DNA from: Paenibacillus sp. FSL R5-0341
GTDB lineage: Bacteria > Bacillota > Bacilli > Paenibacillales > Paenibacillaceae
Direction: 5' to 3'
Assembly: GCF_037975235.1 (NCBI RefSeq)
Contig: NZ_CP150241.1
Span: 2,108,001-2,172,000, forward strand
DNA length: 64,000 bases
Positions 7,758 to 14,529 of the stretch are shown piece after piece. Made by a program: the position numbers and the translations under genes. Numbering within the stretch: position 1 is the first letter of the stretch; every line of letters begins with the position of its first letter. Under the pieces are notes generated by a model, which searched no databases, was not told where the DNA came from, and saw only the letters and a list, made by a program, of their open reading frames with translations.

Positions 7758-8906
7758 ATGAATATGAACGAACGAATTGCAGCGTGGAATGAGGAAGCAC
7801 AGGAGTGCAACTGCGGTCATCAACATCGAAAAGTGGATATGCTGATTCATCTGGAAGCTGGGGCCATTCAGAGGTTACCAGGTTACTTGTCTGAGCGAGA
7901 ATATGATCGGGTGACGGTTGTTTATGATCGACATACATTACGGGCCGCCGGGTCTGATGTCCTGAGCAGTATACGGGAAGCGGGAATTCATGTGGATGAG
8001 ATCGCTCTGCCGGAGAATCGTACGGGTGATATCGTTGCGGATGAAGCGGCTATTGTACAGGTCATGTTGGGTGTGAATCTGGAAAGTCAGGCTGTGATCG
8101 CCGTGGGTTCAGGTACCATTCATGATTTGGTGCGATTTGTATGTTCCAAAATGAACAAGCCATTTCTGTCCATACCGACAGCGGCTTCAGTGGATGGGTT
8201 TACCTCTGCAGGTGCGCCCTTAATTGTAAGCGGAGTCAAACGGACCTTTCAGGCTGTTCCGCCTGAGGCCATCTTTGCTGATATGAATATCCTGGAGCAA
8301 GCTCCCCAAGTCATGACGGCTGCCGGATTCGGAGACATGCTTGGCAAATATACTTCCCTTGCAGACTGGATTGTTTCTCGTGATCTGGGTGGGGAACCGT
8401 TCTGTCCGGTCGCTTATCGGATGACAGAAGAAGCACTGAACAGCTGTATAGACCATGTGCAAGCGATTGCTGAAGGACGAGCTGAGGGAGTAGCTGTATT
8501 AATGGATGCGCTGATCGTTTCCGGCATTTCCATGCTGATCATTGACCATTCCCGTCCGGCATCCGGAGGTGAGCACCATCTGTCCCACATCTTGGAGATG
8601 GATCTGATGCAAGCGGGTGACAGACCGGTTCTGCATGGTGCCAAAGTTGGCGTAGCTTGTGCATTACTTACTGTAAAATATAAAGAACTGGCACAGACAT
8701 CGGGCGAGCCTGTGTTTGGAATATATGACCATTTGCCAGAGGCTGCTCAGCTTATCGAATGGTTGGAACAAGTAGGCGGACCTGTGACTATTGAACAATT
8801 GGGTGTAACCTCGGAGATGGTGGAGCATGCGTTCACAACAGCGCATACGCTTCGTCCTCGATATACCGGTTTGAAATATATCAACGAAGTGCTGAACACA
8901 AGGTAA
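7758..8906 (+). CDS. egsA: sn-glycerol-1-phosphate dehydrogenase (AraM/EgsA)
   Basis: 382 residues. It reduces dihydroxyacetone phosphate to sn-glycerol-1-phosphate with NAD(P)H, the stereoisomer otherwise typical of archaeal lipids. The nucleotide loop AVGSGTIHD (GSGT 117-120) and metal-site residues are seen: Asp146 in TAASVDGFTS, the GGEHHLSH cluster (His273/274/277) and LHGAKVG (His293). In Bacillus the product feeds PcrB to make heptaprenylglyceryl phosphate; pcrB is not in this window. ATG 7758 follows GGGAGGGTAAG. The gene stands alone; after it come a short ORF and a terminator. Confidence 0.93.
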   Translation: MNMNERIAAWNEEAQECNCGHQHRKVDMLIHLEAGAIQRLPGYLSEREYDRVTVVYDRHTLRAAGSDVLSSIREAGIHVDEIALPENRTGDIVADEAAIVQVMLGVNLESQAVIAVGSGTIHDLVRFVCSKMNKPFLSIPTAASVDGFTSAGAPLIVSGVKRTFQAVPPEAIFADMNILEQAPQVMTAAGFGDMLGKYTSLADWIVSRDLGGEPFCPVAYRMTEEALNSCIDHVQAIAEGRAEGVAVLMDALIVSGISMLIIDHSRPASGGEHHLSHILEMDLMQAGDRPVLHGAKVGVACALLTVKYKELAQTSGEPVFGIYDHLPEAAQLIEWLEQVGGPVTIEQLGVTSEMVEHAFTTAHTLRPRYTGLKYINEVLNTR

Positions 8907-8969
8907 GGATGACTTTTCATGAATAACGGTCTTCTTGCGTTGTATAAGCTTGGCTTGTAGAGGGCTATA

Positions 8970-9080
8970 ATGGCTCTGTTTGGAAGCAGAAGGCAGAGAA
9001 GGGGAGATTATCTGACATTACCGACAGAAGAGCCAGGAGAGTGCTTCAGGTTCGGGAGAGAAGGGATACCGTTTATTTAA
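8970..9080 (+). CDS. Possible 36-residue small protein
   Basis: ATG at 8970 opens 36 codons (MALFGSRRQRRGDYLTLP..., ending GREGIPFI) with the TAA at 9078-9080 running directly into a strong terminator. GAGGG lies 5 bases upstream. The product is basic at the N-terminus, has one Cys and no membrane segment. The close fit of ORF end to terminator argues for a real short gene, or the same unit may be a small RNA. It could also be the tail of the egsA transcript. No family recognised. Confidence 0.35.
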   Translation: MALFGSRRQRRGDYLTLPTEEPGECFRFGREGIPFI

Positions 9081-9118
9081 AAAGGCTCTGGTCTCCTTCA
9101 GGGAGAGCAGAGCCTTTT
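9079..9118 (+). terminator. Terminator after egsA / small ORF
   Basis: AAAAGGCTCTG, then TCTCC-TTCA-GGGAGA, then CAGAGCCTTTT: one long hairpin ending in T4. Confidence 0.75.
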
Positions 9119-9132
9119 GGCTGTTCGCTTAT

Positions 9133-9729
9133 TTAGTTGTTGCGACGATCTTTCAAGATGACATCTGCGAACAAAATAGTTTTCGGGATGCGGAAAAATT
9201 GCTCCGCTTGTTCCTGAAACGCAGCAGAAGGCAGCGTTCCCTGATGCAGCCATTTGCGGAAAGTGCCGGGATGAACCCCGATCCAGTGGCTGACATCTGT
9301 CACCGACAAATCATGGACCATACACAAGCCTGTCAAAATACGGTTACTAACCGGAGAACGGGTCACCGTACGCTTCATGAAGCGAGATGACTCGGGTTGA
9401 CATATGACAGGGCTATTACGGACCACTTCTTCATTGAAGAGAATATGACGCGGGTAGCCGAGTAGTTGGCAAGTTTTGTCCAAATTGGTACTGCCGGGTA
9501 TCCGTCCTTCGTACACCCACGCACTGACACTGCGTGAAGAGATGGAGAGGTCTTCAGCGAGCTGGGACAACTTGATATCATTGGCCATCAGCACGGCAAG
9601 AAGAACACGATTGCGGATTTGACAGCGTGTCGGTTTACGGAATCGTTTAACACGGACGCCTTTTCCCAAGTATTTACGGTTGATCAGAGACCACGCCTGG
9701 ATGGAATGTTGTTCTGGTTGATTAGGCAT
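9133..9729 (-). CDS. Tandem helix-turn-helix DNA-binding protein
   Basis: 198 residues with two Xre-like HTH units. The first (about 38-98) reads LAVLMANDIKLSQLAEDLSI ... VSAWVYEGRIPGS and ends HILFNEEV; the second (about 128-190) reads GLCMVHDLSVTDVSHWIGV ... FRKWLHQGTLPSA and ends TILFADVI. The two halves look like a duplication with matching ends. Basic residues are rich in the N-terminus. ATG 9729 follows GGAGGAAAT. A near-palindrome GGTACTT-TC-AAGTGCC (9774-9789) sits just upstream and may be its operator. The target is unknown; the gene is divergent from the holin-like gene across 450 bp of AT-rich DNA. Confidence 0.75.
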   Translation of the reverse strand: MPNQPEQHSIQAWSLINRKYLGKGVRVKRFRKPTRCQIRNRVLLAVLMANDIKLSQLAEDLSISSRSVSAWVYEGRIPGSTNLDKTCQLLGYPRHILFNEEVVRNSPVICQPESSRFMKRTVTRSPVSNRILTGLCMVHDLSVTDVSHWIGVHPGTFRKWLHQGTLPSAAFQEQAEQFFRIPKTILFADVILKDRRNN

Positions 9730-10178
9730 ATTTCCTCCGATTTTTTTTAACCAAATACTACAATAAACAACGGGGTACTTTCAAGTGCCGGGTTTACCGG
9801 TTACAAATGCGTCAATGCGTCAATTCACGATAAAGAGGGAACTACGAACTAGACCATGCGCAATTCACATCCTAGTATATTCCTAGATTACAATGTTTCA
9901 CTAAAAATGAGGGAACAATTAGAACAGGATTAAAAATAATATAGTTCTAATTACTCATTGATAGGTCTAAAGAACTTTTATCTAATTTTTGTTGATATGA
10001 TGCGGTTTATTTCCCTGAATTCCCCAATAACATGTTGATTTTCGTTGCCCGGTTGCAAAGAGGATGTGCACAAATCTGAAATGATAAATCCGCAAGTTCA
10101 GCATGACATGTGACCTGTCAAATCTCTTACTCTTACATATATTGTAGGGTACTCAAGTGTAAGGGAGAGGTGAGGAAC
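9730..10178. other. AT-rich intergenic region with inverted repeats
   Basis: A 449-bp stretch with no convincing gene. It holds GGTACTT-TC-AAGTGCC (9774-9789), a tandem GCGTCAAT repeat (about 9809-9823), and a perfect 9-bp inverted repeat AATTAGAAC (9917-9925) / GTTCTAATT (9944-9952), with further GTTC/GAAC pairs just to the right. These look like binding sites for the flanking two-HTH regulator or another protein. No terminator is apparent. Confidence 0.5.
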
Positions 10179-10727
10179 GTGAATCTATCTGTGAATACCT
10201 TTGCTGCCATCTCGGGAGCATTTGTTACGTTTGCTTTTGGCGGGTGGGATCAACTGCTGAGCCTACTCGCGGTCGCGATGGCTGTGGATTATATCACAGG
10301 TTTGGCAGCGGCGGTTAGAACGGGGACCGGATTGAATAGTAACATTGGGTTCTGGGGGATTGCTCGAAAAGGGCTCATGCTTACCGTTGTTTTGCTTGCC
10401 CACCGAATTGACCTGCTTATGGGAACCGATATTATCAAAGGCGGAGCCATTTATTTCTATCTGGTGAATGAACTGATCTCGATCACCGAGAATTATGCCA
10501 AAATCGGACTTCCATTGCCAGGAAAGCTCAGACAGGCCATTGCCGTATTGAAGAAGCAGGAAGATCAGGAGTATCTGACAAATCGGGAATGGTCCAAACC
10601 GCAGCCAACCACGGACAGCACCAAGCCACAGTCTGAAACAGGACAAACTTGGCAGAATGAATCCACGAAACAGACGGAGGATGGATCTCAAGAGAAATCC
10701 GAACCGAAAGGAAACGGTTCGGATTAG
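10179..10727 (+). CDS. Phage holin family protein (toxin-secretion type)
   Basis: 182 residues from GTG 10179, which follows GGAGAGGTGAGG; an upstream ATG at 10110 lacks a ribosome site. The N-terminal 110 residues carry three hydrophobic segments and the Phage_holin_4 pattern: LAVAMAVDYITGLAAA, GFWGIARKGLML and YFYLVNELISITENYAKIG. A 70-residue Gln/Thr/Ser/Glu-rich hydrophilic tail follows. No endolysin or other phage gene is near, so this is a domesticated or stand-alone holin-like protein, perhaps for export of wall hydrolases. Its last codons overlap the terminator hairpin. Confidence 0.85.
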   Translation: MNLSVNTFAAISGAFVTFAFGGWDQLLSLLAVAMAVDYITGLAAAVRTGTGLNSNIGFWGIARKGLMLTVVLLAHRIDLLMGTDIIKGGAIYFYLVNELISITENYAKIGLPLPGKLRQAIAVLKKQEDQEYLTNREWSKPQPTTDSTKPQSETGQTWQNESTKQTEDGSQEKSEPKGNGSD

Positions 10728-10734
10728 TTTTTCA
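10697..10734 (+). terminator. Terminator overlapping the 3' end of the holin gene
   Basis: ATCCGAACCG-AAAGGAAA-CGGTTCGGAT followed by TAGTTTTTC. The stem encodes the last residues of the protein, and the stop codon lies in its 3' flank. Confidence 0.8.
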
Positions 10735-10847
10735 TCTCAAGAGAACGTTTCCAAGTATCCTTTCGTAATAGAGAACGTTATGATATATTTTGGATACACG
10801 AAAATTCATTCAATTCTACTATTATACTAAACGAGGTGCTTGCTCAG

Positions 10848-11135
10848 ATGATAAAACATATTGTCCTGTTCAAAATGAAAGATCGCTCAGCAGAAAGTAT
10901 TGAAGCTGCTGCCCAGGTGCTTCGCAATCTGGATGGTAAAATTGATGTTCTGATTTCACTTGAAATCGGGATTGATGTGCTCCGCTCGGACAGATCCTTC
11001 GACATTTCACTCACAGCGGAATTTGCGTCACTGGAGGATCTTCAGGCGTATCAGGTGCACCCGCTTCATCAGGAAGTAATCAAGTACATGAACGAAGTCA
11101 GAGAACAGTCGATTGCAGTGGACTACGAAATCTAA
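10848..11135 (+). CDS. Dabb family (stress-responsive alpha/beta barrel) protein
   Basis: 95 residues starting MIKHIVLFKMKDRS, the classic Dabb beginning, with FDISLTAEFASLEDLQAYQV and HPLHQEVIKYM completing the dimeric ferredoxin-like barrel. Such proteins are small dimeric enzymes or stress proteins without a fixed reaction. ATG 10848 is preceded by GAGGTG. It heads a tight run (gaps 39, 23 and 10 bp) with a membrane peptide, DUF86 and DUF4261 genes, which suggests one operon. Two direct AGAGAACGTT repeats lie upstream (about 10740 and 10771). Confidence 0.88.
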   Translation: MIKHIVLFKMKDRSAESIEAAAQVLRNLDGKIDVLISLEIGIDVLRSDRSFDISLTAEFASLEDLQAYQVHPLHQEVIKYMNEVREQSIAVDYEI

Positions 11136-11174
11136 TCTGTCATTCACACTACGTTGAGATAAAGGGGACTCTGC

Positions 11175-11285
11175 ATGAGCGATTTAAGAGACGTTATGGA
11201 ATTTCTATATATTTTTATTGTGTTTCTGATCGCTTGTCCTGTGATGATATTCTGGCTTAAGCGAAGAGGGAAACGTAACCGATAA
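11175..11285 (+). CDS. 36-residue single-pass membrane peptide
   Basis: Short gene starting MSDLRDVMEFLYIF. One hydrophobic helix (about residues 9-27, YIFIVFLIACPVMIFW) is followed by the basic tail LKRRGKRNR, predicting N-out or monotopic insertion by the positive-inside rule. ATG 11175 is preceded by AAGGGGA at about 6 bases. It sits snugly between the Dabb and DUF86 genes. The combination of ribosome site, membrane profile and spacing supports a real gene. No family is recognised. Confidence 0.6.
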   Translation: MSDLRDVMEFLYIFIVFLIACPVMIFWLKRRGKRNR

Positions 11286-11308
11286 CTCACTGAACGGGAA
11301 GTGAACGA

Positions 11309-11770
11309 ATGTATTATGTGAACAGAGAACAGATTGCCCGCCGGCTTGCTGCTGTACCGGAAGTGGCCGAAGGGCTTCGCCGGGCAGCTCAGGCCTGGGA
11401 TGGCAGTCTCATGCTGGGGATGGTACAGGAACGTTGTCTTCACCTGGCGATAGAGATTGTTACCGATGTGGGGAGTTATCTGATTGACGGCTTCATCATG
11501 AGAGATGCAAGCAGCTATGATGATATTATTCAGATTAATTATGAAGAAAAGGTTTTTGATCATGCGACCTATGAGATTTTGCGTCAGCTTGTCACGTTAC
11601 GTAAGCCGCTGGTGCAGGATTATTACAGTTGGGAGCGGTCTGAGCTTCATCCGATTAGCATAGAGTTACCGGTTATACTTGAACATTTTACTACTCAGGT
11701 TAGCGAGTACGTGGAAAAAGAACTTGGTCCTTTCAATGCGGCACAGCCCGAGGGACAGCGTAAGGAATGA
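11309..11770 (+). CDS. DUF86 (HepT-like fold, YutE-like) protein
   Basis: 153 residues of the DUF86/HepT helical family: LGMVQERCLHLAIEIVTDVG, YLIDGFIMRDASSYDDII and LRQLVTLRKPLVQDYYSWE. In toxin HepT RNases the motif is R-x4-H-x-Y; here the His position is Gln (RKPLVQDYY), so RNase activity is doubtful, and no MNT nucleotidyltransferase antitoxin is adjacent. This matches the YutE-type housekeeping branch as I recall it. It begins 23 bp after the small membrane peptide gene and ends 10 bp before DUF4261. A YutM-like and a YuzB-like gene, yut-cluster members in Bacillus, lie 5 kb downstream. Confidence 0.85.
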   Translation: MYYVNREQIARRLAAVPEVAEGLRRAAQAWDGSLMLGMVQERCLHLAIEIVTDVGSYLIDGFIMRDASSYDDIIQINYEEKVFDHATYEILRQLVTLRKPLVQDYYSWERSELHPISIELPVILEHFTTQVSEYVEKELGPFNAAQPEGQRKE

Positions 11771-11780
11771 GGGAAATCGC

Positions 11781-12704
11781 ATGACAAATGAATCAAATGA
11801 ATCAAAAGAATTCAATGAAGTAAATACTGAAAGTAAAGATGCAAATGAAACACCTTCCGGATTCCATCCGGTATATATGGTTGAACTCTTGTTCCGGGAA
11901 CGTCCGGAGGTGGATCGCCTGCGATTGCAAGAAGCGATGATTCGTCACACAGGACAAGTCAGACTGGATGTGAAGCAAGGTGGCGCAGAACAGGACCATG
12001 AAATGCTGGTCTTCTATCATCTGAACCACAAGGTATCTTTCCAGGAAGGAGATATCCCCGCACAGACCTGTATGCTTCCTGTCAACGAAATTGCAGATCG
12101 TGCACGCTTTGGCGGGGCTTTACAGCAAGCATGGCATTGGCCGGAGGCAGGACAAGCTGTAGAAGCTGCGCGTTACTCCATTCGGATACATGACATGTTC
12201 ACAGCAGCCATGCCTCGTAAACAGCGCCTGGAGCTGTTCCAGAAGACTGTACTGGCAATCATGGAGAGCTTGACCTGTGATGCGCTGTATTGGTATGGCA
12301 GTGATAAGCTGGTTGAACCGGAAGCATATGCGCAAGCTCAAGAACGCGAGGAACATCTGTATGCGGCCATGAACGTTCGAATGTATCAGGCTGGAGGTAC
12401 AGAGGAACAGCGTGAGTTGGTCATGGACACAGTAGGATTGTCTGCGCTGGGTGTACCTGATGTACAGTGTCACTTCGTCGGTCTTGATCCGGATACGGTG
12501 GCCCAGACCTTGCTGGGTGCAGCGTATTACATATTTGATCAGGGGGATGTTCTGCAGGATGGACAGACACTGGGTTCTTCCGGCGGACGTCGCTGGCGTT
12601 GTGAGCATCAGGCGGCACTTATTGCACCAGGACGCTATGTCGTTGATTTGCACCCTGGGGATGAGCATGCAGCGGCTGATCTGGAGCCGGCTCGCCAGAC
12701 TTGA
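11781..12704 (+). CDS. DUF4261 domain-containing protein
   Basis: 307 residues from ATG 11781 (GAGGGAAA upstream). An acidic Asn/Ser/Glu-rich N-terminus of about 30 residues precedes a globular domain beginning YMVELLFRERPEVD. The pattern VNEIADRARFGGALQQAWHW, CDALYWYGSDKLVEPEAYAQ and DTVGLSALGVPDVQCHF is that of DUF4261, whose function is unknown. No signal or membrane segment. It ends the Dabb-peptide-DUF86-DUF4261 run. The low-complexity N-terminus (NESNESKEFNEVNTESKD) is probably disordered. Confidence 0.82.
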   Translation: MTNESNESKEFNEVNTESKDANETPSGFHPVYMVELLFRERPEVDRLRLQEAMIRHTGQVRLDVKQGGAEQDHEMLVFYHLNHKVSFQEGDIPAQTCMLPVNEIADRARFGGALQQAWHWPEAGQAVEAARYSIRIHDMFTAAMPRKQRLELFQKTVLAIMESLTCDALYWYGSDKLVEPEAYAQAQEREEHLYAAMNVRMYQAGGTEEQRELVMDTVGLSALGVPDVQCHFVGLDPDTVAQTLLGAAYYIFDQGDVLQDGQTLGSSGGRRWRCEHQAALIAPGRYVVDLHPGDEHAAADLEPARQT

Positions 12705-12793
12705 GTTTATGCGAAAAGCTGAAAAATAAGGGTGCAAAGAGCACGTTCAGATTATTTTTAACATCTGGAGTGTCAAGTCAAGCCTGTGCTGCT

Positions 12794-12860
12794 TATAATG
12801 CATCAACAGAGTAGGCATTCGCCCGGATGGGTGAGCGACAGGCCGTTGCTTCTGATCCGG
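12794..12860 (+). promoter_or_regulatory. -10 element and structured leader of ytxH-type gene
   Basis: TATAAT at 12794-12799 (no good -35) followed by a two-tier hairpin: CCGGAT (12823-12828) with ATCCGG (12855-12860), and inside it AGCGAC (12834-12839) with GTTGCT (12845-12850). The hairpin ends about 33 bases before the start codon. Confidence 0.4.
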
Positions 12861-12892
12861 TACTTAAACGACAGTAAAGGGAGAGATGTGAC

Positions 12893-13270
12893 GTGAAGGA
12901 TTCTAACAAAAGTTTGTTGTGGGGTGCTCTGATCGGCTCCGTGGTAGGTTCAGTAACGGCATTGTTGCTGGCACCGAAATCAGGACGCGAACTTCGTCAA
13001 GATATTACAGAGGGTGCTCGTCAGGTATCGGAGAAGGGTCAGGAACTGGCTGGCAAAGTGGGAGAACAAAGTTCGCAGATCGTATCCAAGGTCAAAGAGA
13101 CTGCAGATGTCGTGATTCAGGATATTCAATCCTGGCGCAACTGCACTGAAGGCAAAGAAATTCGCATTTCGGCAGCCATTACAGAACCTAATACGGACAA
13201 TGCAGCAGATGAGTCCGGAATCGATATTGTAGCGAAGCTTCCTGTGGATGAGTCCAAGGACGACAACTAA
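12893..13270 (+). CDS. YtxH domain general stress protein
   Basis: 125 residues. The YtxH pattern is clear: a glycine-zipper membrane helix near the N-terminus (LLWGALIGSVVGSVTALLLA) followed by PKSGRELRQDI and an amphipathic helical stretch, then an acidic tail. Family members are small membrane-associated proteins linked in Bacillus to general stress and sigma-H regulation; molecular function unknown. GTG start at 12893 with GGGAGAGATG upstream. Preceded by a structured leader and ended by a strong terminator. Confidence 0.88.
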   Translation: MKDSNKSLLWGALIGSVVGSVTALLLAPKSGRELRQDITEGARQVSEKGQELAGKVGEQSSQIVSKVKETADVVIQDIQSWRNCTEGKEIRISAAITEPNTDNAADESGIDIVAKLPVDESKDDN

Positions 13271-13285
13271 GCAAAGCTTGGGATT

Positions 13286-13323
13286 GCAGGCTTTCCTCGA
13301 TTTAGAGGAGAGCCTGCTTTGTT
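13286..13323 (+). terminator. Terminator after ytxH-type gene
   Basis: GCAGGCTTTCCTC-GATTTA-GAGGAGAGCCTGC followed by TTTGTTG. Confidence 0.8.
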
Positions 13324-13363
13324 GTGTGCCCATGCGGAGATGACACAGTGCGCGGGATTTTAT

Positions 13364-13392
13364 TTGAACCCTGCGATGAAATCGGGTAAGAT
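13364..13392 (+). promoter_or_regulatory. Promoter of glutamate racemase gene
   Basis: TTGAAC (13364-13369), 17-base spacer, TAAGAT (13387-13392), about 92 bases upstream of the start. Confidence 0.5.
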
Positions 13393-13484
13393 GTAGGTAC
13401 CTTTTTGCCAGAATGTTCATACGGTAGGAAGAAAGCTCTGGAAACAATCGTTTTGAGAACCAATTCAATGAAGAAGGAAGCGGT

Positions 13485-14300
13485 GTGTTCGTGCAGCAAG
13501 CAATCGCTATATTAGACTCCGGTGTGGGGGGATTGACCGTCGCCAAGGAAGTGATGCGTCAGCTCCCGCGGGAAAAGATCATTTATTTTGGGGATACTGC
13601 CCGGACACCGTACGGACCCCGTTCGTCCGAACAAGTGAAACAATTTACGGAACAAATCGTTGATTTCTTGATCCAATTCGATCCGAAGGTTATCGTTATC
13701 GCCTGTAACACAGCGACAGCAGCCGCGCTGGATTATATCCGTGCCAAGGTGAATGTGCCTGTCATCGGTGTTATACATCCCGGAGCACGGGCTGCTATCA
13801 CAGCGACACGTACAGGACGCATTGGTGTGATTGGTACCGTAGGTACCATTGGCAGTGGGGCTTATACATCGGCACTCAAGCAGCTGTCCCCCTATATCGA
13901 TGTGGTCAGTCAGGCTTGTCCGGCGCTGGTGCCGTTGGTGGAGCAAGGTGAATTTCGTTCCGAGCACACGACACATACGGTGGAGCAATCATTGGATGAG
14001 ATCAAACAACAGCCAATAGATTGTCTTATTCTGGGTTGTACGCACTATCCTTTTCTCATGGACACCATTCAGGATGTTATGGGACAGGAAGTGAAGCTAA
14101 TCAGTTCGGCAGATGAAACGGCACGGGAAATCAGTACGATTTTATATGATAAACGAAAGCTGGCCAGTGGGGATGAGACCCCGGTGCATCAATTTTTCTG
14201 CACTGGCGATCCACGCATGTTCCAGAATATCACCCGTCGATGGTTGGGAGAGCAGATCTCGAAGACCCCTGTGGTTTGGCAGGTTACGCAATTACCATAG
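13485..14300 (+). CDS. murI: Glutamate racemase
   Basis: 271 residues, the normal length. It interconverts L- and D-glutamate for peptidoglycan. The substrate-binding start AILDSGVGG (Asp11-Ser12), the catalytic Cys74 in VIACNTA and catalytic Cys185 in LGCTHYP are all present. Two GTG starts are possible, 13485 and 13491; AAGGAAG ends 4 or 10 bases upstream respectively, so the choice is open. It precedes a LysM/M14 peptidase, giving a wall-metabolism neighbourhood, but a strong terminator separates the two genes. Confidence 0.96.
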   Translation: MFVQQAIAILDSGVGGLTVAKEVMRQLPREKIIYFGDTARTPYGPRSSEQVKQFTEQIVDFLIQFDPKVIVIACNTATAAALDYIRAKVNVPVIGVIHPGARAAITATRTGRIGVIGTVGTIGSGAYTSALKQLSPYIDVVSQACPALVPLVEQGEFRSEHTTHTVEQSLDEIKQQPIDCLILGCTHYPFLMDTIQDVMGQEVKLISSADETAREISTILYDKRKLASGDETPVHQFFCTGDPRMFQNITRRWLGEQISKTPVVWQVTQLP

Positions 14301-14358
14301 TTATACGCAAAAGTACGCATGAATAGGACTTATAATTAATGTACATTGGCTGTACGAC

Positions 14359-14389
14359 ATCCCGGAACTGTGGAGTTCCGGGATTTTTT
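14359..14389 (+). terminator. Terminator after murI
   Basis: ATCCCGGAACT-GTGG-AGTTCCGGGAT followed by T6. Confidence 0.9.
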
Positions 14390-14529
14390 GTCATGATTCT
14401 GCATCGACAGGCAATGAGCATGATTCATGTCACATGACGGACAACCTGGCCTGCATACATATGTTACAGACACGAAAATGGTGAGAACCGGACAGGAGAA
14501 CGGTCTTTTCCTGTGGAAAGGAGAACAAC

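Noticed and set aside
8930..9120. T-box or other riboswitch after egsA
   Set aside because: No T-box sequence or downstream gene on that strand to be controlled; a small gene or RNA is the simpler reading.
10179..10727. Prophage remnant suggested by the holin-like gene
   Set aside because: No endolysin, tail, integrase or attachment site nearby; neighbours are ordinary chromosomal genes. Single holin-family genes of this type are common outside prophages.
11309..11770. HepT/MNT toxin-antitoxin system
   Set aside because: The catalytic His is replaced by Gln and no nucleotidyltransferase gene is adjacent.
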